A stretch of 32,523 bases of DNA from a bacterium (GCA_018698675.1 JABIPA010000030.1:1-32523), one strand, 5' to 3'. Counted from the first letter of the stretch, positions 8,501 to 15,367 are shown. Notes: generated by a model from the letters alone, not told the origin. Made by a program: numbers and translations.

Positions 8501-10258
8501 GAAATATTTAAAAACAAAATAAATAATAGATCAAAAGAAATTCCATACACATTCACTATCCAAAAAGATTTGTTTTCAAATTATTTACCAAGCAAATACA
8601 TAAATTTCAAACGGTTACTAAAACATAATATACTTACATTAAATGATTTAGTTCGGGCTAAATATACAGAAAACCGTACAATCAAGTCATGGTTATACGA
8701 CGATTTAATACGGGAAAGTTTGTCAGTCGAGAATTTCGAACAAATAATCAAAAACGACCCGGACATTCTATCAACAAGTCATATTTACCATATCAATTCT
8801 TTGATCAAAGAAAATGCTGAAAAATATAATTTTACAGTAACGATTACGTCTTCCCTAAAAACATGGGAAGAGCTTTATTTAAAAGCTTTAAAATTATACG
8901 GTAATCTAGATTATGCACTTCCAACTCCAACTTGGAACGAAAACTCAGGTTTTATAAAAAGACTCGCTGAAGTAAATGCCTATAAGGCTTTCGAATTATG
9001 TGACCCAAAAAGGGATCAAGACTACAACAATCTTAAATTAGAATTTCTAAATACCCTTTTACAGAAATTAGGAACTTCTTTAAACCCAGATCAACATTTA
9101 TTTAAAAGCCCTCAATTTAAAGGCCCCATATCAAACACGATAAGAGAGATCGTTGATCATTTAGAAGAAATTAACGAAAGCGCCTCAGGGTCCGAAAATG
9201 ATGACGCCCCTAGTCCAACACCGGTTCTTGAAGATATATCAACAAAAATGATTCCAGTCATCGACTTAACTTTAGACGACACCGAATCATCTATTCAACT
9301 AGAGGCAGAAAGTTTAACAGCTAAAGAATCCATACATTTAGAAACAGAAATTACAAATCAACTTTTTGATTACTTAATCTCTTGCAATAATGCCAAAATC
9401 ATCAAGAAGATTATGACCACATTTAAAAATACCTACTGTGATTTAGAAAAAAAGAAACTATTCATTCATATAGTTTTAAGACAATCAATTATTAAATATA
9501 ACCAATCCCTCAATAAAATATTAGATGATAAAAACATCTCAAATAAACTTAAAAAATTCGCCTCATTTTCAAAACTGACGGAAAAGTATCCAAATTATAT
9601 TGAAGATGATACATCGTTTAACGGAATTATTTATAACTCGCCAAGTGACAACCCTTTTAGTAACAAGACATCTAGTAATAATCCTACCAATTTTAATATT
9701 GAGATAGCTAACAAACTATTTAAAATTGGTTTAATAGACGCTAATATAAAACTGCTCAATTGGGATTCAACCGCTCTTAAATTGACCCCAATAAGTCTAT
9801 CAAATTATATTATCTACGTATCTAGTTATAAAGATTTTATAAAAGTACTTAACTCAAATTTAGAATTAATTAATTTTGAAAAACTCGATAAAATGGCAGC
9901 GTCTAAACATGATATTATTTTCAAAAGAATAAAAGATATAATCGCCGTCAAAAAATTAAACCAAAAAGTAATTAAATACCTCGACTCCAAAAAGTTACAT
10001 CGTTTAAAAAATATAATTCAATATATGAAGAACAATAAAAATCCATTGGACTCGTTCAACTCATTATACGAAACACTTGAGAACCCAGACTCAAGTAATC
10101 CAAACCCTCTTTTTCCAAAAGAAGATTTGGAGGAATGTTCCCAACCTAACACAGAAGTTGTCCCCCAAAGAAACAATCCAGATATCCCCCGTAGATTTGT
10201 TAAGTATGAGGATCTTTTTAAAGCCCCTAATTTAGTTCAAGCTCCCCTGACACGATGA
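5543..10258 (+). CDS. Giant SF2 helicase-like protein with orphan C-terminal half; candidate host-targeted protein; probable ATT start
   Basis: I do not recognise the full protein. Numbered from the first ATG (5792), it has a degenerate SF2 helicase core: an LRLYQ Q-like start, Walker A SSPGSGKT (21-28), motif Ia-like YVTHNKL, DEAE box (122-125), GTATP motif III (160-164), motif V-like ITTPAFDSGHDF (447-458) and motif VI QFSGRMLR (484-491). About 280 partly coiled-coil residues (roughly 170-440) separate the two halves. The next 1,000 residues match no family I know. They carry basic clusters (KSKRK near 735, KKRKR at 785-789) and VIDLT (1156-1160) followed by LDDTESS, which fits a SUMO-interaction motif. 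The frame stays open 83 codons upstream of that ATG, back to ATT 5543, which has AAAGGA 6 bases before it, whereas the ATG has no ribosome site. The total is then 1,571 residues. No signal peptide. It overlaps the arsS-like gene by 27 bases. ATP-dependent nucleic acid remodelling is plausible. Host targeting is inference. Confidence 0.7.
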   Translation: MLKKLISYLTQNFLETLSTTHTTVNLKEFSTIFKTSSIDLENELLSNKILQEPYEINVSQELVHRIKTYTDVFEKLDTLLTYQMLSSLRLYQNALEKTPSIIASSPGSGKTRTYAAFCVLCKEDGFGDFFLYVTHNKLIQKKIHKELIKNFGHLLDIQIYDKNKPTPQITGIQIMSYSDLKNTYDSGTDEQKELFTIKYDTIIFDEAEEMFPKNIITSKEKKQSELEQQFKNFILKQKSIIYGTATPADNYFEFEKFHINLLPILKNPKHKEINEKCTYEMRNSFQLFSYYLDYNVKLEKQAIEDLVLTNEFNEKTTALKNLYSLAREIHGLSLNTNTETVLSNAHLVFNGLLGYIKKQSEDKTLIDYLVHAFIQLSNGEKTLIRVEEYNASEKRLENALEIIEKTIESLKNNFNQNTEQIDNLNKKLENIKVILNNNPFKTLSIQRLLNINQDDSFYARIRHEIYNKYRDLMQNKQNIQAFDTLFNHVYMLSQNQITSEKQTQKEKKIDQVLENWGIPTLSEKSVDILITTPAFDSGHDFHAPCKNRIQSNQAIIGESHTSKRWIQFSGRMLRLGIKVKPKLLHVSRRTNDSILSQNHHIEKLLRCLETSRGDTSLLEESNSEYYTFLQKQQTINTLVTTIGHLFNDIRLKKSSTPNFPKLLRNEVTYNDHSTEIIEEIERLYEESEKKKNVILHQSETTQLDSFTLNGKDINISIETVTDENNALHHFLTGNYLPLYDFLSIMLNTHKWEFQTIVEPDNIKRHELKIPDVDAINRLNRLKKTPDSDQPSLFYQWMSIPIDQQKAMKNPFSPSQNNKSKRKNVQQSTHSKDTKKFKLFFRNYDDTEVTEKPIDTIIDTDDISTIIEKKRKRECISTEKQNVKNKLAVYIPISNLEIQNDESISKHFELNKNTIQKEYQKSLIPIPKPTIESTLQKYSKFKEIKEISSRFKEEPELKKALEILVNIACTNSYQRVFNLLLNDLLSIEIFKNKINNRSKEIPYTFTIQKDLFSNYLPSKYINFKRLLKHNILTLNDLVRAKYTENRTIKSWLYDDLIRESLSVENFEQIIKNDPDILSTSHIYHINSLIKENAEKYNFTVTITSSLKTWEELYLKALKLYGNLDYALPTPTWNENSGFIKRLAEVNAYKAFELCDPKRDQDYNNLKLEFLNTLLQKLGTSLNPDQHLFKSPQFKGPISNTIREIVDHLEEINESASGSENDDAPSPTPVLEDISTKMIPVIDLTLDDTESSIQLEAESLTAKESIHLETEITNQLFDYLISCNNAKIIKKIMTTFKNTYCDLEKKKLFIHIVLRQSIIKYNQSLNKILDDKNISNKLKKFASFSKLTEKYPNYIEDDTSFNGIIYNSPSDNPFSNKTSSNNPTNFNIEIANKLFKIGLIDANIKLLNWDSTALKLTPISLSNYIIYVSSYKDFIKVLNSNLELINFEKLDKMAASKHDIIFKRIKDIIAVKKLNQKVIKYLDSKKLHRLKNIIQYMKNNKNPLDSFNSLYETLENPDSSNPNPLFPKEDLEECSQPNTEVVPQRNNPDIPRRFVKYEDLFKAPNLVQAPLTR

Positions 10259-11230
10259 TCCTTCTCCCGCAGTACACCCATAACAATGATTATGAACAAC
10301 AATCTTTCGCCCTGAATACTTTTTTAAGTCAAAATCTTTAATATTAGCAGGAGCTCCATTTGAAACAGGTAAGCCTAACATCTGGTTAAAATCACAATCA
10401 TAAACAAATCCATCCCAACTAATTGAAATTGTATTCCTACACATGACATTAGCAACTGAAGATGAGGAAAATGAGTTTACTAATAAATGTAAATAGTCAT
10501 TCAATTCGCCATTGTCTTTCAAATATTCAAGATAACGACTAATAGGCATGTTAGTTATGCAAAACAATGAATTAAAAGAAACACCGAAATCATCAAATAA
10601 CCGTCGTTTATAGTCAGCTTCTAACTTGGCTTGAGCCGGAGGTAAATGAGTACCTACAGGGTTATGAACCAAATTCAAAACCAACCCGGTCCCTTCTTTT
10701 CCATACCCTTTATCATTCAATAGTTTCAATACCTTAAGACTCCGTTGAAATACCAAGTTACCACGTTGAGCATCGGTATTTGCTTCTTCATAACAAGGTA
10801 AAGATGCCACAACTTCCACATTATTCTCAGTAAAAACACTAATATACTTACTATATTTAGGCACTAATAAAACAGTAAGGTTTGACCGAACAATAACCCG
10901 CTTACCTAGCTTATTCAATTCAACCAAAAACCATTCCAAATCAGGATTCATTTCAGGTGCGCCCCCAGTCAAATCGACAGTAGAGGCTCCACTTTTCTTA
11001 ATAGCATCTAAACAAATCTCTAGCGTTTCTTTAGTCATAATTTCTGTTCTATCAGGGCCAGCTTCCACATGACAATGAGAACACGTCATATTGCAAAGCT
11101 TTCCTAAGTTGATTTGAAAAACATCCAAAGACTCCGCCATCAACGGTCCGTTCCCTAACTCTTCAATCTTATCTTTAAACAATGGAATATCAATCTCTGA
11201 AAGTATCTTTAGTTGTTCACTGGGTTTCAT
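10232..11230 (-). CDS. ArsS-type radical SAM/Cys-rich protein (arsenosugar biosynthesis family)
   Basis: A 332-residue radical SAM enzyme. The [4Fe-4S] cluster motif CxxxCxxC is at C46, C50 and C53 (NLGKLCNMTCSHCHVEAGP), followed by the glycine-rich DLTGGAPEMNP segment. The C-terminal Cys-rich part has MCRNTISISWDGFVYDCDFNQ and then HCYGCTAGEGSSCQG, with C316, C319 and C327. This arrangement is that of the ArsS family, which attaches the 5'-deoxyadenosyl group to dimethylated arsenic. The ATG at 11230 has AGGAG just upstream. No ArsM methyltransferase, transporter or ArsR is next to it in this window, so an arsenic role is inferred from family only. Residue 327, in a GSSC segment that I recall as selenocysteine in some relatives, is an ordinary TGT cysteine here. 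The 3' end overlaps the giant convergent gene by 27 bases. Confidence 0.85.
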   Translation of the reverse strand: MKPSEQLKILSEIDIPLFKDKIEELGNGPLMAESLDVFQINLGKLCNMTCSHCHVEAGPDRTEIMTKETLEICLDAIKKSGASTVDLTGGAPEMNPDLEWFLVELNKLGKRVIVRSNLTVLLVPKYSKYISVFTENNVEVVASLPCYEEANTDAQRGNLVFQRSLKVLKLLNDKGYGKEGTGLVLNLVHNPVGTHLPPAQAKLEADYKRRLFDDFGVSFNSLFCITNMPISRYLEYLKDNGELNDYLHLLVNSFSSSSVANVMCRNTISISWDGFVYDCDFNQMLGLPVSNGAPANIKDFDLKKYSGRKIVVHNHCYGCTAGEGSSCQGSLN

Positions 11231-11465
11231 ATATAATCTCCTAATTTCACAATGTAATAGACTTATCCATTCGAAGCAAGTAACAAATTAGTTACCATAT
11301 AAACTTTAATTTTCACTCAAATTAAAACAAAAATTAAACCTCACAAAAAAAACGTACATGTGCAATAAAAACATCAACAATCTAACATATAGTTGGCTCA
11401 AAAAAATATACCATCAATAAAACACGCTACGACTTATCCAAAAAAATTCCAAAAACAATAAAATT
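11231..11465. other. Intergenic region upstream of the radical SAM gene
   Basis: This AT-rich spacer has no credible ORF. It should carry the promoter for the leftward radical SAM gene. The short string ACTTATCCA occurs twice (near 11269 and 11431) and resembles the CTTGTCC at the left end of the palindromic element that follows, which may mean older decayed copies of the same end. No other structure is seen. Confidence 0.3.
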
Positions 11466-11576
11466 GCCTAGAGCTTGTCCAAATAGAAATGCCCGTTTTC
11501 AGATTAGTATGCCGTGTATTCCTATACACAAATACAAATATGGAGACGGACATTTTTATTTGGGCAAACTATAGGC
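11466..11576. repeat. 111-bp palindromic element with 35-bp imperfect terminal inverted repeats (MITE-like)
   Basis: The left arm 11466-11500 begins GCCTAGAGCTTGTCCAAATA. The right arm 11542-11576, read in reverse complement, begins GCCTATAGTTTGCCCAAATA. The two arms match at 28 of 35 positions. The 41-base centre contains its own perfect hairpin, GTGTAT (11514-11519) with ATACAC (11524-11529) around a 4-base loop. In a plus-strand RNA four of the seven mismatches become G-U pairs, so the fold would be very stable. No transposase is present. The size and ends suit a miniature inverted-repeat transposable element or a mobile hairpin. Flanking target duplications are not obvious. Confidence 0.6.
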
Positions 11577-11580
11577 AAAA

Positions 11581-11617
11581 AAAAACCCGGATGCTTTTAT
11601 CAAGCACCCGGGTTTTT
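11581..11617. terminator. Bidirectional rho-independent terminator
   Basis: AAAAACCCGGATGCTT (11581-11596) pairs with AAGCACCCGGGTTTTT (11602-11617), giving a GC-rich stem flanked by A- and T-runs on both strands. It lies just past the 3' end of the leftward exported-protein gene and would terminate it, and also any rightward transcript through the palindromic element. A second weaker hairpin (TTCGTTT/AAACGAA) lies at about 11623-11638. Confidence 0.85.
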
Positions 11618-11640
11618 AAAAGTTCGTTTAAAAAACGAAT

Positions 11641-12111
11641 TTATTTGAAGTTAATAGTTGCAGAAATTGCTGGTTGAACAGTTTTGTGGAACGTTAAGAA
11701 TTTGTTTTCAACATTGTATGTTAAAATGTCACATGAAATACCTACAGCAACGTCGTCAGTTAAGTTATAAAGAGCATTTTTAGTTAAAGAAATGTCTCCA
11801 ATTTCCAAATCATTGTCTCCCATTTTAGAAACGGCTACAGTTACGTCAGCTTTTCCTAATAGTGGAAATTCTGTTGCTACTCCAACTTTTCCTGAAAAGT
11901 TAGTGCTAGCTTTAGTTGTTACTACACCATTTGTCTCAAGTTCTTGTTGATGAGAAAGGCCAAATCCAGTAACTAGTTCGAATTGTTCGTTAATTTCGCA
12001 ATATGCGCTATAAGAAGAACTTTCACCGTTAAAACGTGTAACTACTGTAGTTGCGAATGTGCTTCCTGCTAATAATGTTGCTAATACTGCTGCTAAAAAT
12101 ACTTTTTTCAT
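11641..12111 (-). CDS. Small exported, beta-barrel-like protein
   Basis: The 156-residue product starts with a clear Sec signal peptide: MKK, a hydrophobic core (VFLAAVLATLLAG) and a likely cleavage after STFA near residue 20. The mature part of about 136 residues alternates polar and hydrophobic residues, with repeated short strand-like segments (FELVTGFGLSH, FSGKVGVATEF, KADVTVAVSKM, VAVGISCDILTYNV, QPAISATINF). This fits a small outer-membrane or periplasmic beta-barrel. It has two cysteines and ends in NFK rather than a terminal aromatic. The ribosome site AAGGAG lies 9 bases before the ATG, and a strong terminator follows, so it is probably highly expressed. I recognise no specific family. 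Outer-membrane placement is inference. Confidence 0.7.
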   Translation of the reverse strand: MKKVFLAAVLATLLAGSTFATTVVTRFNGESSSYSAYCEINEQFELVTGFGLSHQQELETNGVVTTKASTNFSGKVGVATEFPLLGKADVTVAVSKMGDNDLEIGDISLTKNALYNLTDDVAVGISCDILTYNVENKFLTFHKTVQPAISATINFK

Positions 12112-12224
12112 CTAAATGCTCCTTGATATTTGCTTATAATTAAATTTAAATCGTAACCGTAAAAACTAATACTATCATCCGAATTCTCAGCTAAACTGAG
12201 TTCTCGGCTAAAGCCTCCTTTCAT
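12108..12224 (-). CDS. Possible 38-residue leader ORF overlapping the exported-protein start
   Basis: On the minus strand an ATG at 12224 opens 38 codons that end at a TGA overlapping the exported gene's ATG in an ATGA arrangement (12111-12108). The sequence begins MKGGFSRELSLAENSDDS. It contains the AAGGAG used by the downstream gene and a stem-loop (CTCAG/CTGAG at 12186-12200). There is no good ribosome site for this ORF itself, and 38 open codons can occur by chance, so it may be only 5' UTR. Confidence 0.22.
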   Translation of the reverse strand: MKGGFSRELSLAENSDDSISFYGYDLNLIISKYQGAFR

Positions 12225-12236
12225 AAGGTTGTGTTA

Positions 12237-12288
12237 GTTCAAAATATAAAAAGAACAAAACTATATTTTAGTCGTTCAAAATATAAAA
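12237..12288. repeat. Pair of 15-bp direct repeats upstream of the exported-protein gene
   Basis: GTTCAAAATATAAAA occurs exactly at 12237-12251 and 12274-12288, with start points 37 bases apart (about 3.5 helical turns). The pair lies about 125-180 bases upstream of the leftward exported-protein gene, in its expected promoter zone. It could be a paired operator or a promoter duplication. No protein partner can be named. Confidence 0.45.
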
Positions 12289-12544
12289 TCCATTTTAAAT
12301 TAAATCAAAATGATATTCAACATTTTTACTCATAAAATTTACTATTCTTTTTAGATATTAGCCGAGAGTCTAGCACTAAAATTCATATCTTATCAACTAT
12401 TTCGATTCAATTAATCTATCTATTCAACAGCCTCATTGATTTGTTTCAAAAAATTCAAACCAAAAAATTGATTTTACATATTGAATTATTGGTCAAAGTA
12501 TAAGCCTAGAAATATAGTTGTCTCCGCTATAAAATAAACTCTAT
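12289..12544. other. Divergent intergenic region between exported-protein gene and mgtE
   Basis: This AT-rich region has no ORF worth calling. ATTAGCCGAG at 12357-12366 is the same 10-mer seen at 17006-17015 beside the dehydrogenase hairpin, and it is inverted relative to CTCGGCTAA near 12203. TATAAA (12528-12533) stands 11 bases before the mgtE ATG and could be its -10 region. No magnesium riboswitch fold was recognised by eye. Confidence 0.3.
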
Positions 12545-13936
12545 ATGATTGAAAAAAATAAAAATAATAATCATCATCTTACAAATTTAATTGAACGTCT
12601 GATTAAACAAGGAACGAAAAAACAATTCCATTTATTTTTTCTTAAATATCACGAAGCAGATATTGCAGACGCCCTTGAAGAACTTCCACACAATTCAAAA
12701 CAATCATTCTTCCAAATTGCACACCCCGATTTAGCGGTCGACGTATTAGAAGAAATGGAAATGGAAGACCAAATCCCATTGATTTCCCAGTTCAAAACAG
12801 AACTTGCCGCCAAATACATCGAGAGAATGGAACCTGATGATGCAGTCGATTTAATAGAAGAACTATTCGAAAGTGATAACGAAAAAGCTCAAACTATTTT
12901 TGATGCACTTCCGCCTAAGGAAGCAAAAGAAATAAAAGAGTTACTCGCTTATGATGAAGATACAGCAGGCTCCTTAATGACATCCGAATTTCTTTCTATT
13001 CCTGAAGAGCTAAACGTCCAAGAAGCTATCCATGCTATTAAAAAACAATCACCTCCAGACTCAGAAGTTTCTTATTACATTTTTATAGTAGATGAACAAA
13101 AGAGACTCATTGGATACACCACTCTTAGAGATTTATTAATAAAAGAACAATCAACTAAAGTTAAAAACATACGAAACGACTATCCAATAAAAGCTAGCAC
13201 AGACATGGATCAAGAAGATGTCGCTGCAATGATTCAAAAATACAACCTAATCGCATTACCAGTAGTTGATCCTGATAATAAATTAGTCGGAATAATTACT
13301 GTTGATGATGTAGTTGATATTGTTGTCGAAGAAGCCACTGAAGATATCTATAAATTATCTGGAACATCCGATATATCCGAAAACAAACTATTGGAGGGTA
13401 AATTAATTTATCCAATAGCGTCTAGACTTCCATGGTTATTTATCACAATTTTTGGAGGAATGACTGCTTCATTAATTATTACAAAATTCTCCCATCACTA
13501 TGAGGGGTTGTTCTCAATGGCCCTTATATTAAGTTTTATTCCATTACTCATGGGCCTTGGTGGAAACGTAGGTAACCAGTCAGCTACAATTATTGTAAGA
13601 GGTCTTTCTACTGGTCACGTTAAAACAAAATACTATATAAAAACGATTGTAAGAGAAACGATAGTTGGGTTTACATTAAGTGCTATCATGTCCGTTGCCG
13701 TTTTTCTATTCAATCAAGCATTTAGCTTCCCTATTGAACTAACCTTAATAGTATCCTTTTCACTCATTGCAAACATAACAAGTGCTGCAATTATTGGAGC
13801 ATCGCTACCCTTGATATTCAAAAAAATCGGTATAGACCCCGCTGTCGCATCTGCCCCCTTTATATCAACTACCTTAGATATTATCAGCCAACTAATATAT
13901 TTCTTTTTTCTCATCTATTTCACAATTTCTTTATAA
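12545..13936 (+). CDS. mgtE: Magnesium transporter MgtE
   Basis: A Mg2+-gated Mg2+ channel of the inner membrane. The 463 residues follow the standard plan. First is an acidic helical MgtE_N domain (about 15-130) with repeated acidic segments (PDDAVDLIEEL, YDEDTAGSLMTSEF). Next come two CBS domains (about 130-195 and 196-262, ending in GIITVDDVVDIVVEEATED) and the plug helix. Five membrane spans fill the last 180 residues and include the pore signature GLGGNVGNQSATIIVRGL. Cytosolic Mg2+ bound between the CBS and N domains closes the channel in known members. recO starts one base after the stop, so the two are probably co-transcribed. No ribosome binding site is visible before the ATG, which may indicate a leaderless or very short leader. 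Confidence 0.95.
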   Translation: MIEKNKNNNHHLTNLIERLIKQGTKKQFHLFFLKYHEADIADALEELPHNSKQSFFQIAHPDLAVDVLEEMEMEDQIPLISQFKTELAAKYIERMEPDDAVDLIEELFESDNEKAQTIFDALPPKEAKEIKELLAYDEDTAGSLMTSEFLSIPEELNVQEAIHAIKKQSPPDSEVSYYIFIVDEQKRLIGYTTLRDLLIKEQSTKVKNIRNDYPIKASTDMDQEDVAAMIQKYNLIALPVVDPDNKLVGIITVDDVVDIVVEEATEDIYKLSGTSDISENKLLEGKLIYPIASRLPWLFITIFGGMTASLIITKFSHHYEGLFSMALILSFIPLLMGLGGNVGNQSATIIVRGLSTGHVKTKYYIKTIVRETIVGFTLSAIMSVAVFLFNQAFSFPIELTLIVSFSLIANITSAAIIGASLPLIFKKIGIDPAVASAPFISTTLDIISQLIYFFFLIYFTISL

Positions 13937-13937
13937 A

Positions 13938-14468
13938 ATGAAAGAAAACAAAATTTCGGGAATTATCTTAAAATCAACACCCATATTCGAACACGACAAA
14001 CAAATAGAGCTATACAGTGAAACTCATGGAAAATGCCGATTTATAGCCAAGCGTGTTCACAAAAAAGGATCATTTGTCGGACGACTCGAGCCATTAAACC
14101 ATGTCTCAATTTGCAGTTTCAAAGGAAAAAGTTTTCTATATATAAATCAATGTGATGTTATTGATTTCTTTCCAAAAATCCGAGAAGATTTTAATCGGCT
14201 TAGCCTCGCTCTTTTCTGTATAGATATAATTAGGAAATCAACAGTATATGATCAGGACAACCCCGCCCTATTCTCAATTCTACACGCCGCTTTGAAAGAT
14301 ATTAACGAAGAAATAAATCTTCAAACTGTACAAACTAATTTTCAAAACCACATTCTCATTTCTGAAGGAGTTAAAGACCCTTATAGTATGAATAATTCTA
14401 CAAACGATTTTACAGCTATTTTTGAGGCATATAGTGGTCATCGAGTAACACAGCCAATATTTCTATAA
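13938..14468 (+). CDS. recO: Short RecO-family DNA repair protein
   Basis: RecO helps RecR load RecA on SSB-coated single-stranded DNA in the RecF pathway. The N-terminal half fits the RecO OB-fold: GIILKSTPIFEHDKQIELYSETHGKCRFIAKRVHKKG, then GRLEPLNHVSICSFKGKSFLYINQCDVID (residues about 8-85). The end (AYSGHRVTQPIF) resembles the usual RecO C-terminus. At 176 residues it is well short of the roughly 230-250 typical of the family. The shortening falls in the helical middle, and the C-terminal zinc-type cysteines are absent. The gene begins one base after mgtE and lacks its own clear ribosome site, which suggests translational coupling. It could be a naturally compact RecO or a reduced, partly functional one. 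Confidence 0.8.
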   Translation: MKENKISGIILKSTPIFEHDKQIELYSETHGKCRFIAKRVHKKGSFVGRLEPLNHVSICSFKGKSFLYINQCDVIDFFPKIREDFNRLSLALFCIDIIRKSTVYDQDNPALFSILHAALKDINEEINLQTVQTNFQNHILISEGVKDPYSMNNSTNDFTAIFEAYSGHRVTQPIFL

Positions 14469-14535
14469 CCTACAAATCAAGCCGAACCTGGGTAGTACCT
14501 ATATTTTAATATGGTAGAAATAATGCCTTATTTTG

Positions 14536-14552
14536 TATACTAATAGTATATG
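14536..14552 (+). promoter_or_regulatory. -10-like hexamer close to LRR gene start; possible leaderless promoter
   Basis: TATACT (14536-14541) lies exactly 8 bases before the ATG at 14550 and no Shine-Dalgarno sequence is present. This is the same spacing as TATAAT before leuS. No -35 box is evident. Confidence 0.35.
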
Positions 14553-15341
14553 GAACTGACACAACCTAACCTGAGTCAAACATCACCGACATTGGGGAGC
14601 ACTGTAACTACAATTTCTCCGTCACAAATACTACCCGACAACTCATTCAAAGATGAATTAAATAATTACATAAAACCATTTAAAAAAAATGAAACATTAA
14701 CCGATCCAAATTTTCCAAAAACGCCAGAAAATGCAAAAGGTCTTATGCTCTCCAATAAAAATATCGGTGACAAAGAAATGGCCATCATTTCCAATCAATG
14801 GAATAATAAGTCCCCCCTTTCTGCCCTCTTCTTAGCAAACAATCAATTGGGTGTAGCCAGTATGAACCTCCTTTATCAAATGCTCGCTAAAAACCAAATT
14901 GTTAAACATTTAATTCTTACTGGAAATCAAATCACCGATTTTGCCGCCGCTGCTTTAGCCGATTTATTAAAAGTGAATCACTATATAGGATGGGTTGTAT
15001 TGAACAAAACGGGAATCACTAATAGAGGTGCTGAGAAACTAGCTGAGGCACTTAAAAAAAATAAGGGTATTATTCACCTTATCTTATCAGACAACGAAAT
15101 AGGTAACGAAGGTATTTCTGCAATTGTAGACGCGCTTGAAGATCATCCAACAATTCAATCTCTCTTTTTAAAAGGAAACCCAATTGGAGATAAAGGAATA
15201 AAGTCTATTCTCCAATTCATCAAAAAAAATAAAACATTAAAAACACTGGATTTACGAGATATTCAACAGGTATCAAAATCGCTTATATTAGATTTGAAAA
15301 TTTTAACAAAAGAAAAAAACATTCGATTGCTTCTGAGTTAA
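14550..15341 (+). CDS. Leucine-rich repeat protein of the ribonuclease-inhibitor/NLRC3-like type
   Basis: The 263-residue product has a polar Ser/Thr/Pro-rich N-terminal arm (about 1-60) without a signal peptide. It is followed by about six 28-residue leucine-rich repeats (about 64-240). Each repeat fits LxLSxNxIGxxGxxxIxxAL, for instance LILTGNQITDFAAAALADLL, LILSDNEIGNEGISAIVDAL and LFLKGNPIGDKGIKSILQFI. This repeat class is common in eukaryotic NLR/RI proteins and in bacteria that live with eukaryotes, where such proteins often act in the host. The repeats form a protein-binding curve, and no catalytic domain is present. It is followed 26 bases later by a small unknown gene in the same direction, probably co-transcribed. 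Whether it is secreted cannot be told from the sequence. Confidence 0.85.
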   Translation: MELTQPNLSQTSPTLGSTVTTISPSQILPDNSFKDELNNYIKPFKKNETLTDPNFPKTPENAKGLMLSNKNIGDKEMAIISNQWNNKSPLSALFLANNQLGVASMNLLYQMLAKNQIVKHLILTGNQITDFAAAALADLLKVNHYIGWVVLNKTGITNRGAEKLAEALKKNKGIIHLILSDNEIGNEGISAIVDALEDHPTIQSLFLKGNPIGDKGIKSILQFIKKNKTLKTLDLRDIQQVSKSLILDLKILTKEKNIRLLLS

Positions 15342-15367
15342 GACTAACTAAATTGGAGAACATAAAA

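Noticed and set aside
11489-11677. 62-codon plus-strand ORF
   Set aside because: It runs through the palindromic element, the terminator hairpin and the end of the exported-protein gene, and has no ribosome site or protein-like content.
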